From positions 11,040,291 to 11,104,290 of the forward strand of contig JAJLRJ010000009.1 of the NCBI GenBank assembly GCA_024195265.1: DNA of 64,000 bases, given 5' to 3'. The notes under the pieces are model-generated. The model did no database searches. It had not been told where the DNA came from and saw nothing but the letters and a program-made list of their open reading frames with translations. Below are positions 21,262-34,200 of the stretch, piece after piece (within the stretch, counting starts at the first letter, position 1; every line of letters starts with the position of its first letter). This DNA comes from Dendrophyllia cribrosa (lineage: Eukaryota > Cnidaria > Anthozoa > Scleractinia > Dendrophylliidae). Both the position numbers and the translations under genes were made by a program.

Positions 21262-24200
21262 ATGTCTGGTTTGGTCAAGAACCAGATCGTGAAGCAACTC
21301 GCCAGGTACTGTGGCGATATATTGGTCCAATATGATGGCGATGTCTAAAAGAACTGTTTAGTGCGGCGACACGGCGCAATGCACGTGAACCAGTTGTTAA
21401 TATGTTGTGCATTTGTTGTTGTTCTTTCAGATTCACGAAGAATCTCTCTCCGAACAAAATCAGCGTGAAGTTTCTTAAGGGAGAGGGAGAGCTTCACAAT
21501 CTCGAGCTAGATGAGACGACACTTTCAGAACTTCTGGAATTGCCGCCATGGATTCGCCTCACAAAAGCTGTGTGCAACAGAATTTCGGCCAAGGCAAGAA
21601 CTTGTTATAAGTGAATTGTTTAATTTATTAACAGTAACGTTTAGGGTCACTTCACTGTGTGTAGAAGGATCGTCTCGCTCAGTGAACGTTTCAATACGGA
21701 AACCATTAGCCGCGAACAAAGGAATTTTCGTGAATTGATCGACAGATATTCCACTTAGCTATATACAATACTCCCAGCGACCTGATAATGTTTCATGCAA
21801 GTAACTGGATGGAAGAAGATTTGTCGGCTGGGGTGAATATGATTAAACATATGTGAATTTTAAATTCTGTGTTAAAACTGACCTTTCTCGTGGCGAAAGC
21901 GTTTCAACTGTCTTTATGAATGACTAATAATAGGTGTTTTCCTGTAGTCTAGCTTCTTTGTTGTAAATAAGACAAATTGTATTTATATTCAAAATGAAGT
22001 GAAACAAATTTTGACAACTACATGTAGGATTTATTTGATTACGAGTTTTAATGAATATCGGAGTGGTTTTGAATATTTTATTTAAAATATATTTAAACAA
22101 GGTTTTTACCTAACTTAGCAATATTTAGTATAAAGTTCAAAAAGTGTTTAAAATGGTAATTCAAAAACCCCTCATGTTTAGAATTTATTATTTTCGAAAA
22201 CATTGGGATTTACATAAGTCTTAATTGGATATTCTTTAGACTTGTCAAAAAGGTTTCTGTAGGAACCGTTAAAGATAAAAGGAAAACAATTATTGAAAAA
22301 CTGTTAAATACAGATGCCGAAAAAAAAGAAAGTTGAAAGAAATAAATGTATTGACATTTGACAAGTTTGTAGGCTTCTGGGTCATATTTTTGAATATTTA
22401 TGAATCGAATTGTTGTTAATATGGAAATCTTGATAATCCGTGGATAGCATTTTACAAATCAATTTTTAATTGCATTTGAGTCCAGATATTCACCTTTTTC
22501 ACTTCTAGTGTTGTTGCTTGGAGCCTGAATTTAAATTTGTGCTGCTAGTGGCTGCCACTGGGTTGCTGTACATATGTGTTATATTATTTTGATTTATTTA
22601 CAGATTCACTGGACACGTCTCAAAACAGACCCAATATGCCTGGTAGGTTTTAATCATGTTCTACTTGTAGTACTCTACTGTTTTTCCAGGTTTTACACGC
22701 TTAGTTGTTCAATATTGATTCATGTACACAAATTGAATATTTTCCAGTGTGCGGCATTGTTCGAATTGTGTATTGTTTTGGCAAAAAAAGCAACATTTAC
22801 AACAGACTGAATATATTTTTGTGAAAGGGTGCTAAGCGCCTGGTCGCACTAGGGAAATTTTGATCTAATTTGTCTTTGTTTAAGATAAAAATCTGTCATC
22901 ACATCAGGTTTCCTAATGTGACCGGTGTTTCGCAAATTTGAAAAAAAATTGGAAATCCTACTAAACTTCCAAGATGCCATAGTGAAAAAAATCAAGGAAA
23001 ACAAAAGAAACCACTACGGAGGGACACACTTTTAATTTTGTGGAATATTTTTTGTTTTTATGTCATTACGCATATGTTTTCAAAAGCATCGACGGACAGT
23101 GTGACCCTGAAATGTTCACAAATTTTTTCAACTTCCATTTGCGGTTTCACATTTATGGAAATTTTTGCACAGGCTAATTTCTGTTTTTGACTGTAGTGCG
23201 ACCAGGCCCTTAGTAGTGAATTTAAAGCTAAAAAAGAAATATTGTCTCGTGTTTCTTGTGTCTCATTATAATATATGCAACCATACATTGGTTTCACATG
23301 TAAGCTTAGGGAATGACATGGCTTTATCACCAATCTGTGACACATTCTGACTGGGGTACCCTGCGAGCAGAGCCTCTTTCGATCTCAAAAGAGGCTCTGC
23401 TCGCAGGGTATGACTGTGGCAGCTTTTAATTAAAATAAGTGCCTTCTAAACCTCAAAGACATGTCAAACACTAAAAAGAAAAGAATCAACACTCTTTGAA
23501 AGAACAGTGAGAGGTCATCAGTTTGTTCTTCAAACAGTTCAAATTGTTTGCAATCTCCTTTGAAATAGCTTGAAAATCAGCCCGTTTCATGGACCATTGG
23601 TTTCACTCAACGGTTTGAATAAAGCTCATCACATGATCAAATATTTGTTCACCACAAATCAACCACAAGATTGGTTATGTCATGTAACATTGAACTTGCG
23701 ATGAATGAATTTCAACTCACAGTCACCTCAAATGTGCTCAGATAATTACCTTTCGTAGAATACAGTTCTTCCAGCTGTTGAAGAAAAAGAAGAAATATTT
23801 TATTTGACAAATGGGCAACTGCGGGTTCAAATTCATCCTTTGCAAGTTCAAAGTTACCAATCTTGCGATCAACAAAAATATGATCCTGTGATGAGCTTTT
23901 TTCAACCCACGGTGTGAAACCATTGGTGCAAAAAGCTTGCTGATTTTCAAGTCATTATAAAGGACGTCCGGCATCAATAGTACATGTACATGTATGCAGA
24001 ATAAAACAACCTAAATTATACTTCTTACAACAAGCAAATGTATGTGCAAAGCATCTCTGTCAGTAGTCATCAAATTTGAGCAAATTAATGTCCTCTTGAA
24101 TTTAGTACATCCATGAAAATTCAAATTCAAAATCAGTGATGTAAACAGTAACAAATGCCATCCCCATGGGTAAGGCAGGTGACCATTGTATACTGCAGGG

Positions 24201-27200
24201 CTCAATGTTACTGTAACAGCCCATTGACCCACCGATCAAGTACATTTTGTCTTCAGCTGCCATAACGTGTTCAATTCTTTGTATATTCATGAGTTAATAC
24301 ATGTAAGTACTGACATACATTGTAACAGTGTAAAACATTTTTTTTATCTTGCAGTACCTTGACAAGGTAGAGGTCAACATGGAGGCATTGGACGGTGACA
24401 TCAACACCCCACCACCCGGTACACCCCAGAAACATCCTTCTCAAGCACCTCAACAACCACTTAAGTAAGGTTTAGATTATAAAGAATACTTGTTATACCT
24501 CCCAACTCAAAGGCCTTTTAATTGGACAAGATCTTTCACATGTCACGTGCCATGGGTCAGAAACAGTCTAACTCCCTAGGGCAAACAAAACTCACTAATT
24601 CCCTAGGGAAACAACAACTTGAACTTTTGACTTGCAGGTGATCAGGTTGTGTCCCTTGCAATCGTGGCAAATTTGAGTGCTAGCCACATCAAGCACTTTT
24701 TTTTCTTATCTCAACTATAATTATATATTTTTTTGTTGGCCTCAGGGAACATTGAGGGTCTCGGGGAAATAAAACTCACTGTTTTCCTTGGGGCGAATCA
24801 TTAAGTGCTTATTTTACAGCTGTATATAAACTGTAATGAAATACTATGTACTTATTGACTAAGTGGGAGGGCCGGATGGGAAAATATTTGGCTCGAGGTC
24901 ATGGCGTACGGACCAAGCGCAGCGAGGTCCGTGCGATATAATATGCCAACAATAAGTGACAACAATTTTAAGTTTAAGAAGGGCATGAAACAATAAAAAC
25001 AATAATAAATTTAAAAAATAGTCTAAATGAATACCGGTAATTTGGCGCAAATTGAATCGCACTGTTTGTTTAGCGTTGGCTTCAGTTCTTTGATACTTTC
25101 ACTTGAAAATGACCTTGGAGAGGTCGAAACGTCGCGACTTTTTATCATTATTTTTTATCGCAAAATAGATGGGCTGCTTGGAGATGTTGTAGTTCAAAAT
25201 GAATCTTAGGTCAAAATGATTTCAAACTAGTTTAGTTTTGATTTTCGTTTGTTCCAGATTAATTGACATAATCCTAAGACAAAGAAAACTGCAAATCAAA
25301 CTAGTTTGAAATCATTTTGACCTAAGATTCATTTTGAACTACAACAGAGATATGAATTTTTCTTCGAGTGCTGAATGAGATACATGTAACTTTACTTCAA
25401 ATTGAAGTTACTGACTTCTAGTTTTGTTTTTTCTTTATAGGGAGAAAGCTCCTAACAGGTATGGTTTTGTTGAGAAGGTGGTGGATGGGATGTTCGTTCA
25501 GATCAACTCTGTGATCATCTCGTTTAAGTTTCAAGCTTTTCTTGCTACATTCCAGATGTCGCGTCTATTTATCCGAAGTACAAATCCCAAATGGGAAGCT
25601 GATGATCTGCGGATGACGCGCGTGAAGGATGAGACAAGAGGGGAGGTGTTGACATTCAAAGAAATAACATGGTCCACTCTTAGGATAGATGCCAATGCCT
25701 TGTATGATGTGAGAAAAAAATCTTTGACTTTCTTCAGTACCTGTTCATCTATTTTAATGTAAATCAGAACAAATGTTTTGTTTAGACCAGATGCAATGTT
25801 CTGTAGTTTCACTTTGGAAATGAAAATGGTATAGAAAATGCTGAATGTAATACGGCATATATCAAACACAAGGGAGAGTGTTTCATCAGGATATCCAAAC
25901 ACAGAGAAGTGGGTTGAAAACATGAGGCATGGCCAACTTTTTAACCAACTTTAAGGTGTTTGGATACCTGATGAAACACTGTTTTGAGCGTTTGGTATAG
26001 CTTCTCAAACTGATCATTAAATACAGTGAAAATAAAAAAATATAATTGCCAAAATCTATGCTAATTAAGATTAGATGTTCAAACACACTTGATGAATTAT
26101 TAATGAGTTTGAGAAGGACATCTCATGATTCACTTGCAAAAACTGTCTAGAGGGTAACAAAGTGGGGGGGACGGGGTCACGATCACGTTTCACGCACCTT
26201 TTTTATGCAGTTCACGCGTCGCATATTTGTTAAATTCCTTAGTCTGGTTCCTTACAAGGATATTAGTTCCTAAATTCATGAATCACGTTTCCATTTTACT
26301 AACTTTCACGTTTCACGCACTGATTTTTGCACTGTACACTGTACACTGTATTTGTATTTGATGTCATTGTTTAGTTGACTTGGATATGGTTTGATTTTGT
26401 TTTGGGTTTTAAAATTTCAAATCATTATTTCAATTTTCCTTTTTGTCTCAGATTCATTACGGTACCATAATCTATGACAAAGAAAAATAAAACTCAAACT
26501 GGTTGGAATTTTAAACCAAAAATAAAATTAAACCACAACAGATATACTAGGTGCATTACAGTAAAAATTCATTATCTTGCTCTATACGTAAATAAGTAAA
26601 TTATTAATACGTTCAATTTTCTTCCAGGAAAAGTTATACCAGCAGTCCACTCCTCTACGACTTATTACCAGCCACTCTGCTCTTCATATTACGATCAAAA
26701 AACGTCTTGAGGACTGTGCAGTGCTATCTGCAAGACTGGAACTTCTATTAGACGATATTTTATGGGTTCTGACTCAATCTCAACTGGAGGCATTAGCTGG
26801 TCTATTACACTCTGTGACCCAGGCTATGTCGCAGACATCAGGGCAAAAGGGGCCTGTAACCAATCCTGGGCATCCTGCTGCCCAGGGTACCCAGCAACAG
26901 CAAACTTATTACACGTCCTCCAAGGTGCACGAACGCAAGTCAGACATTGAATCATTAAATGCACTTTTTACACAACATGATGTGCGAGAAACGTCTTATC
27001 ACTTAAGGACAGGAAGTATTGATCTTCACTTGTGCGACGATTCTGATCAAAATGCTGGCGGTGATGGCGGAGCTATGCACTTGCAAATAAACAAGTTATC
27101 AGTTGATTACTATCCGTATCACTTGGCCGGGACATCAAGGACTGATTGGCCATGTCATAATGAGGCTTCTCTAACTCGGGCTTACTGGGTCAGCCAACTT

Positions 27201-30200
27201 CTGACAGCTTTTAGAAACTCTCAGAGTAACAAACAAATGTCACCTCAAAGAGTGGCACACACTCATCATCGAGCAAGAAGCGACGTAAGTATAATGCTTG
27301 TATGAACTTTTTTTTTACTTTCAAAAACTGCCAAAATTAGGATTCAAGAAAAAATCCTCAACTTCAGTTTGTTAAATAATCTTATCAATTTATAACAAAA
27401 TTCTTGATTGTGATTGGTCATCTGGGTGCAGGCCTATTTCTTATGCAATTGGCATGAGATCACATGGGTGTCCAATTACAACTCTTTGTAATAATTACTA
27501 GCGAGACTGACCATGAGGCGATGAAATACGAGATCTACATTGTAAAGGTCAAACGCTATGATGCAATCGATCGAGCAAATAATTAACTACTTTGATCAGA
27601 GATCAAAATGACAAGCTGTAATTGAACACCTAAATTATGTGCATGTCAATCAGGTGATATTTGTTTTGCTGTTTCACTCCTGGTTTCAAACTGATAAAAA
27701 ATATCTCTGATGCTATGAGTACAAGAAAGTCCACATAGGCTTTTTAATCTCAAATTTTGATATTGATGCAATTAATTAGTAATTGGACTTCTAATCGTAC
27801 AATTCATTCAGGGGTAACTGTGCTTGTAATTTCAAATACTACTGTGCTGTGGCTCAGCCATACACTGTATTTATTGAAACCAGGGTTTGAGCCAGCTCTT
27901 GGGCCTTAGGAGATGACAAAAAGTGTTTTTATTGTCACAGCAAATGCTAATATTTTATTTCATTAGTAAATATAAAATGTATATACATAATAAGCCCTTA
28001 TCACTTGCAGAAGGGTTTTTCTTTTTGCCCAAGTGACAAAAATGGCAAAACATACATGTAGCTTGGTTTAATTGTATCGTATAAATCATGTGTGTTCTTT
28101 CAGCCATTTCGCCTGAAAATTGCCGCTTTCGTTAGACGTTTTCCCCACCTTAGGATTCGTATTACCATGCATCTTCTTCAACGTTCAATTTGTCTTGATC
28201 TCTTTCTTGATCTTTATCTTTCTCTTCATTTCTTTCGCCGCCAAAATAGTTAGAGATTTTCCTCTCAGACTTTTTTGTTAAAAACGTGACCTTCTCACAC
28301 AGCCAGTCAAGCGTGAAACATGCAATCATGCAAATTTTTATCGTTTTTCCAAACATGGTTAACTTTATCTGATCTTTCAAATGATATGGAGAATAACTTT
28401 ATTTGATCATTCACATTCACTTTATCCAAAAATCAGAAAATATAAGGAAAAATAATGATGTATGAATTCACGCACCATTCGGCAGACCAAGCAGACTGTG
28501 AAAAAATCATCGGCAGTTTAAAGTATTTATTTCTTGCTCATGTTTGTACCGAGATCTCAACATTCTTTGCTAAGAAAATTTATGTATCTTAAGAAATAGG
28601 ATTTCAAAGCTCTGCTTTTGTCTTTTTTAGCCACGCCTGGAAATTTTTATTGTGGGGGGCAATTTTGGCACAGCAGCCAAATTTTAAGGGACAAATTGTC
28701 ATGGGAGTGCTAGAATGTCGCAGGTTCGCACTCTGGCTCAAACCCTGTCGAAACTCCTTTCCTACCTAACCTAAAGGGTCTTAGCCAGAAGAGGGCTGTG
28801 CATCCTTTGGATGCGGGCTAGTCTCTTCTTGTGGAAAATCCTTGGAAAATTCATCTACAGTAGTAAGGATATTAAAATTTTGACATGGTTCCAGTATGCC
28901 CAACTGCTAATAATAAATTGATCCCTCATAAAATTATTTATGGGAGTGTGTCTTTCTTATAAACTAAATTGGCCATCATGAAGAGATTCAAAAGCTGACA
29001 TTTCGAGCACTAGCCCTTTGTCAGAGCTGTAAGGGCTAACACTCGAAATGTCAGCTTTTGAATTCCTTTATGGTGGCCAATTTAATTACCTTATCAACTC
29101 AGTTAACAAAAAAACCAAAGTAAGTTATAGTCAAGTGAGGCCTTAAGCTACTGTATCCAAGCCCGAAAAAGCCTGAAAAAAAATCAGGGCTTTTCAACGG
29201 GAATCGAACCCATGACCTTCGCGTTACCGGTGCGATGCTCTACCAACTGAGCTAACAAAGCCACTTATGTTGGGAGCAGGTCAAATGTGAGTTCATGTGG
29301 AACTATACAGGAGGATGAAGTAGACTTGGCCCTAGTCTAGGTTCAGACTTAATCACTCCTCTACTGACACAACACCACAGTTTCTTTAGTAACTAACCCT
29401 TTATGTATTTCTTATAAACTGCACCTTATTTTGTTATTGCAGAGTTCTCTTGTTGGTGTTGATGGTAGGGAAGGTCCTCATCATCCCTCATCTCCACTCA
29501 GTACTCCTTCTTCCCCTCATGCAAATCCTAGGAAAAACCACCCTTCAAGTCCAGCTGCATCGTCGCGACAATCTGCACATTCTATCAAGAGCAGTATGCA
29601 GCGTCCTGTTTTCATGCTTGAAAGCTGTTTTGTGGTCCGCTGTGAGGAATTTTTTATCAAGACAGTTACAACTAGTAATATTTCAAAGGATGAAACAGCA
29701 TTTTTGTCATCTGATAAAAAAGCACTGTACTTACCAACAGACATGCCAGCATTTCAACTGGACTTCACACAGTATTATTATCCTGGTTCCACAGGCTCTC
29801 CAGGTAAGATTTGCACTGCAGTGTACAATGTAAATTTATTGTGAAAAACACTTGTCTATTAATTTATTTTAGGGAGGAGCAACTAAACATTTATGGTATT
29901 TTATTGTTACATGACTACAACAGTTGATAGGGCCAACAACTAAAATCACTAAAATCAACAAATCAGAATGCTTATTTGCTGGTATGATATCAGATATCAG
30001 ACCAGGTAATGTCCCAAAATATCCAGAGCAAGTTTGGGTGCATTGTTTTTCACATATTTTTACAGTTATGTAATAAAATTTATGACTGTCTTGAGCAAGC
30101 TTAGTATAAGAGATTACATGTAATTTAATCTCTTATACTAAGCTTGCTCAAGACCGTACTGGGAGAGTTATATTTGAATATATACTGTATATGTTCAAAT

Positions 30201-31180
30201 GCGCGCTGCAGCCAATAGGGTTTAATTGTTTAATTGTATGCAAGTTCGTATTTGTAATAAACCGCATTTCCGTTAATAGCAAATTTTGAAATGTTGTAAG
30301 CAAGCCTTAGTGCAGTAATTCTCCTGTAGAGGAAGGCCGTGTGGCCAAAACATTGAGAATAAACCTGTCAAAAGTCTTGACTGGAGTCAGAGTTTATTGT
30401 TTTACAAGTGAAAATTATATATACCTGTATATATGTATACACACATATATATATATGTTGTAGTTAATTTTTTATTTCAGGTAATTTTCGTTTTTCCTTT
30501 GTTTCAAATTCATTAGCATATATTACCATATCCAAAAACAATGGAAAAATAAAAATTACCTGAGATAAAAAATTAACTACAACATATATATAGTTATATT
30601 AATAGTTATTGACTATCTCTCATTGTTTAGGCTAACAAAAACATTCATTGTCTTCTAGTACCATGTCCAAACGTGTTTGTCCAATTAAACCCAATTCAGC
30701 TGACACTTGACACTACAACCTGTGTGTGGTTCAATAGCTTCATACGAAGCATTCTTGGACAGCGAGTAAGTAATGTCCCCATATTAACCTGGTCTTCATA
30801 GACCAGGGATTTTTTGGCATCAAGTTAGCAGAACACTGCTATAATTTCACTTAGCTTATTTCCATGTTATATGGCATAATGCCACCAAGTATACAACTTT
30901 ATAATATGACCGTATGGCCCCGCTGACGCAATCCTACAGAAAATAGAATCGCAAGGTGATGTGAGCGGGGCCGGACGGGTTGACGTGAGCCGGTCCGGAA
31001 AAAGCTGTCTGGCCCCTCTCAAGTTCAAGCGACCTCACACTGCATGACTATTCTTGTACTTTCTAGTCATATTATAAAATACTTATTGACAGAGTTAGGT
31101 TGGGCCAGACGGGAAAATATTTGGCTCTCGGTCATGGTGTACGGACCTCGCTGCGCTCGGTCCATACGCCATGACCTCAA

Positions 31181-31223
<43 letters not shown>

Positions 31224-34200
31224 GCATAATATTCAAAAGAGCACTTTACCAATACTATTTTGTTCAGTATTAATCACTATCTCACCAATCTTGTAACAGC
31301 TATATTACTTCTATGTTTATATTCCTTTCTTAGTAGTGTGTTTTCTCTTTTTCTTAAAAAAACGTAATTTAGTTATAGGGTATATAATTAGTTTACCTAT
31401 ATCTTGCCCTTCTCCATTTTTTTTTCTTATCTTGTTAACTTCAAAAAATATATATTTTTAATGATATAATTGTCACTTTTTATATACTGAATGATTTTAC
31501 CGAGTTTAAATAAAGTTATATGTATGTATGTAAAAAATGTATGTAATAATAAAAAATGGAGTAAATAAATAAATAAATAAATAAAACTATAAAATTGGAT
31601 AAAAAGATTCTATGGAGCAAAAGAGAAGCAGTAGTTTGCAAATAAAGTGCAGGATTACAAGGATGGAAGTGGATTACAGTTCATCAAATTTGATTTTATG
31701 ACAGGCAGTCAAGAAATCAAAATTGCCATTCTTATAGAATGTTTACTTTTTTCTGTTATTTTTCCTCTTTCGTCAATACTTTGTTTTCATCACTTTTGCC
31801 GATTTTTCTTCCTATTTCAAGATAATAAAGCAAGCTTAAAGCAATGAAAACACAATAATTCCATCAGCCAGGACACTGTCCCCTTTACAGATGTTAACTT
31901 TGAATCATTGTTTCTTTTCAGACATGGTCCACGGGCTCACCTGAACAAGCCAACAAGCCCTCAAGTCATATTGATATTAGAATTGAAGCCCTCATGCCTA
32001 AGGTGGGTCTCCTTTGGTGTGCTGTATTACTGGTTCCGATGATCATTGCAGTAAGAGTAGTTGAATAGTTATAACACTAGACTGCAAAACAGTCCGTATT
32101 TTTTGCGCGAGTCCTCCGAAAAAAATGCGCAACCGAAAAGATCTGGAGCGAGTGTGATTACGTGGAGTGAGACTGGGGAGTTTTTTTCCTTGCCTCAAGC
32201 GAGGATCGGCGCTTCGCTCCTCTCCACGCCTGTCTAGGTGCTTCACGCCTCTTGCTTCGAACCTCGCATGGCTTTAACAGGAAAAAACCGACTGTTTTGC
32301 AGTCTATTATAACACAGGATTGTTTTTTCCAGACTTGGCATTCTACATGTATGATAAAATACTATCTGTGAACTACGTAATCATCATCAATCAGTATGGA
32401 GTACCCTGTATTATAGTTAGTCTCACCCATGTAGTCACTTGGGATGTAAATCAGGACGTTTCAACTGCTTATTGCTAGCCTTTATCAGTTGACGAGGTTG
32501 ACTGGTTACACGCCACCATTGGTGTCACGATGGTCGGCTGTGATTGGTGGAACTCAATCCTCGTCAACTTCCAATAGTCATCAGCATCAAATTTCCCCTT
32601 GTGGTATCAATGGATAGTCAAACAAACAGATCATGAGAATTAAGGAAATGATCAGCCAAGATGAACCGCCTTGATATTTGAACAACTTCTCCCAACTGTT
32701 ACTATAGGAAATGTAAGGACACCAGTAAGGAGAATGGGACTTACATGTAAAGGGTTAGCTTGTGTGGCTTAGAAGACCACATACATGTGTATGTATCAAT
32801 GGCAGCCCTATCTCCATTATGAGCATGTGAAAGAATAGCAAGACTTGCTCATTTCTTAGCCTGCGAGTAAGCTCCTGTACTCGGGGGCATAACCCGAATC
32901 CCCCCCCCTCCCCCTCCCCCTTCCCCCTCCCCCTTCCCCCTCCCCCCTCCCCCTCCCCCCCTCCCGCTCCCCCCTAACCCCTGAGCTCCAGAGCTTGCTC
33001 ACGGGTTACTTACTCATCTATTCTATCTCATGTGATGCTTTCTTTTCCAGATTATAATCCCTTGCCCAAGCGATCCCTGTGCAGCCTATAAAGAATCGCG
33101 GCCCCAGGCTCTCCAGGCCCAAGCATCTCAAGTGTTCATCACGAATTCAAGGACTGGGTACAAGTCTACCCAGACAGACATGTTGATGTTTCTGCAACCT
33201 TTCCTGGCCTCGAAAGTTTACACAGATTTTAACAGCTTCCCCTCCATGAGCAGCGATGTACAGCCTTTGCCGAACTCGGCTTGGGTTAATGACTGCAGTT
33301 TGTTGGTGAACAATGGCAAGGTTGATAGAGTCATGAATGGTGTTTGCCATGATGTTTATGACACTCATCAGCCCTCACAGGTAAGGACATTTTGTTAGCA
33401 GTCACACTAGTGATCCATCAAATAAATAAATCAAAAACTTTATTTAACTTCGAATTTAAGATAGCAAACATGCTAATATCTCCGAAGAAAATAAGTTACA
33501 CAAAAGAAAGAAAAAAAAGGCATGGCATAGATTCTAAGTACAGTCAAACCACTTATCGTAAGCGACCACCTCTCCCAGGTGACCACTTGTCTATTATACC
33601 AAATTTTTATCAATCAAATCATCCGAACTATTAAGAAGCTAAATCCAAAATCCGGGCCCAAAAACAGGATAAATCCGTAATCCGCTGCATTAGTAAGATC
33701 CACAAATCCGTTACCTTTTTCTTTGAATCCGGGGAAAATTATTTCTCAAATCCGCCGATCCGTAGACCAGTTTACCCCCCACCCCCACCCCCACCCCCTG
33801 CCCGTAAATAAAAATAACCACAGCAGCTCCACTCCCTGAGGCTTTAGCTTAAACATGTGCAAGAATTCAGTCATCAGCCATTACTATCTAACTCAACTGC
33901 AGATTGCAGATGAATAATCAGTGTCTATGCTCCGTTTTTAATGTTAACAGGTTTGGTGCATTTCTGCAGAACAAGTATGGCTGGACTTTCTTGGCATTGA
34001 GGAGGCAAATAACCGGCCAATGCCCTTCATTGATGCTGTCCCCATCAATGTGTGGATTGCTACTCCTGTACCCCTCCAAGACGACAAAAACACAACCGTC
34101 AAACCCCCTATGAAACGCACTCAAAGTGCCAGCCCTCTGAACTCGCCTCCCAATAGAAGGACGAATTCAGAAATGTTATCTCAAGCGAGGAAAGCTTCTG

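Noticed and set aside
21594..21620. GT donors at TTGTTA and AAGTGA downstream of BLTP3 exon 2
   Set aside because: Weak match or frame-breaking with the conserved next exon; the GC donor restores the family sequence exactly.
29185..29265. Functional tRNA-Thr gene on the minus strand
   Set aside because: A and B boxes and T arm are good but the acceptor stem does not pair, and it is joined to a repeat tail.
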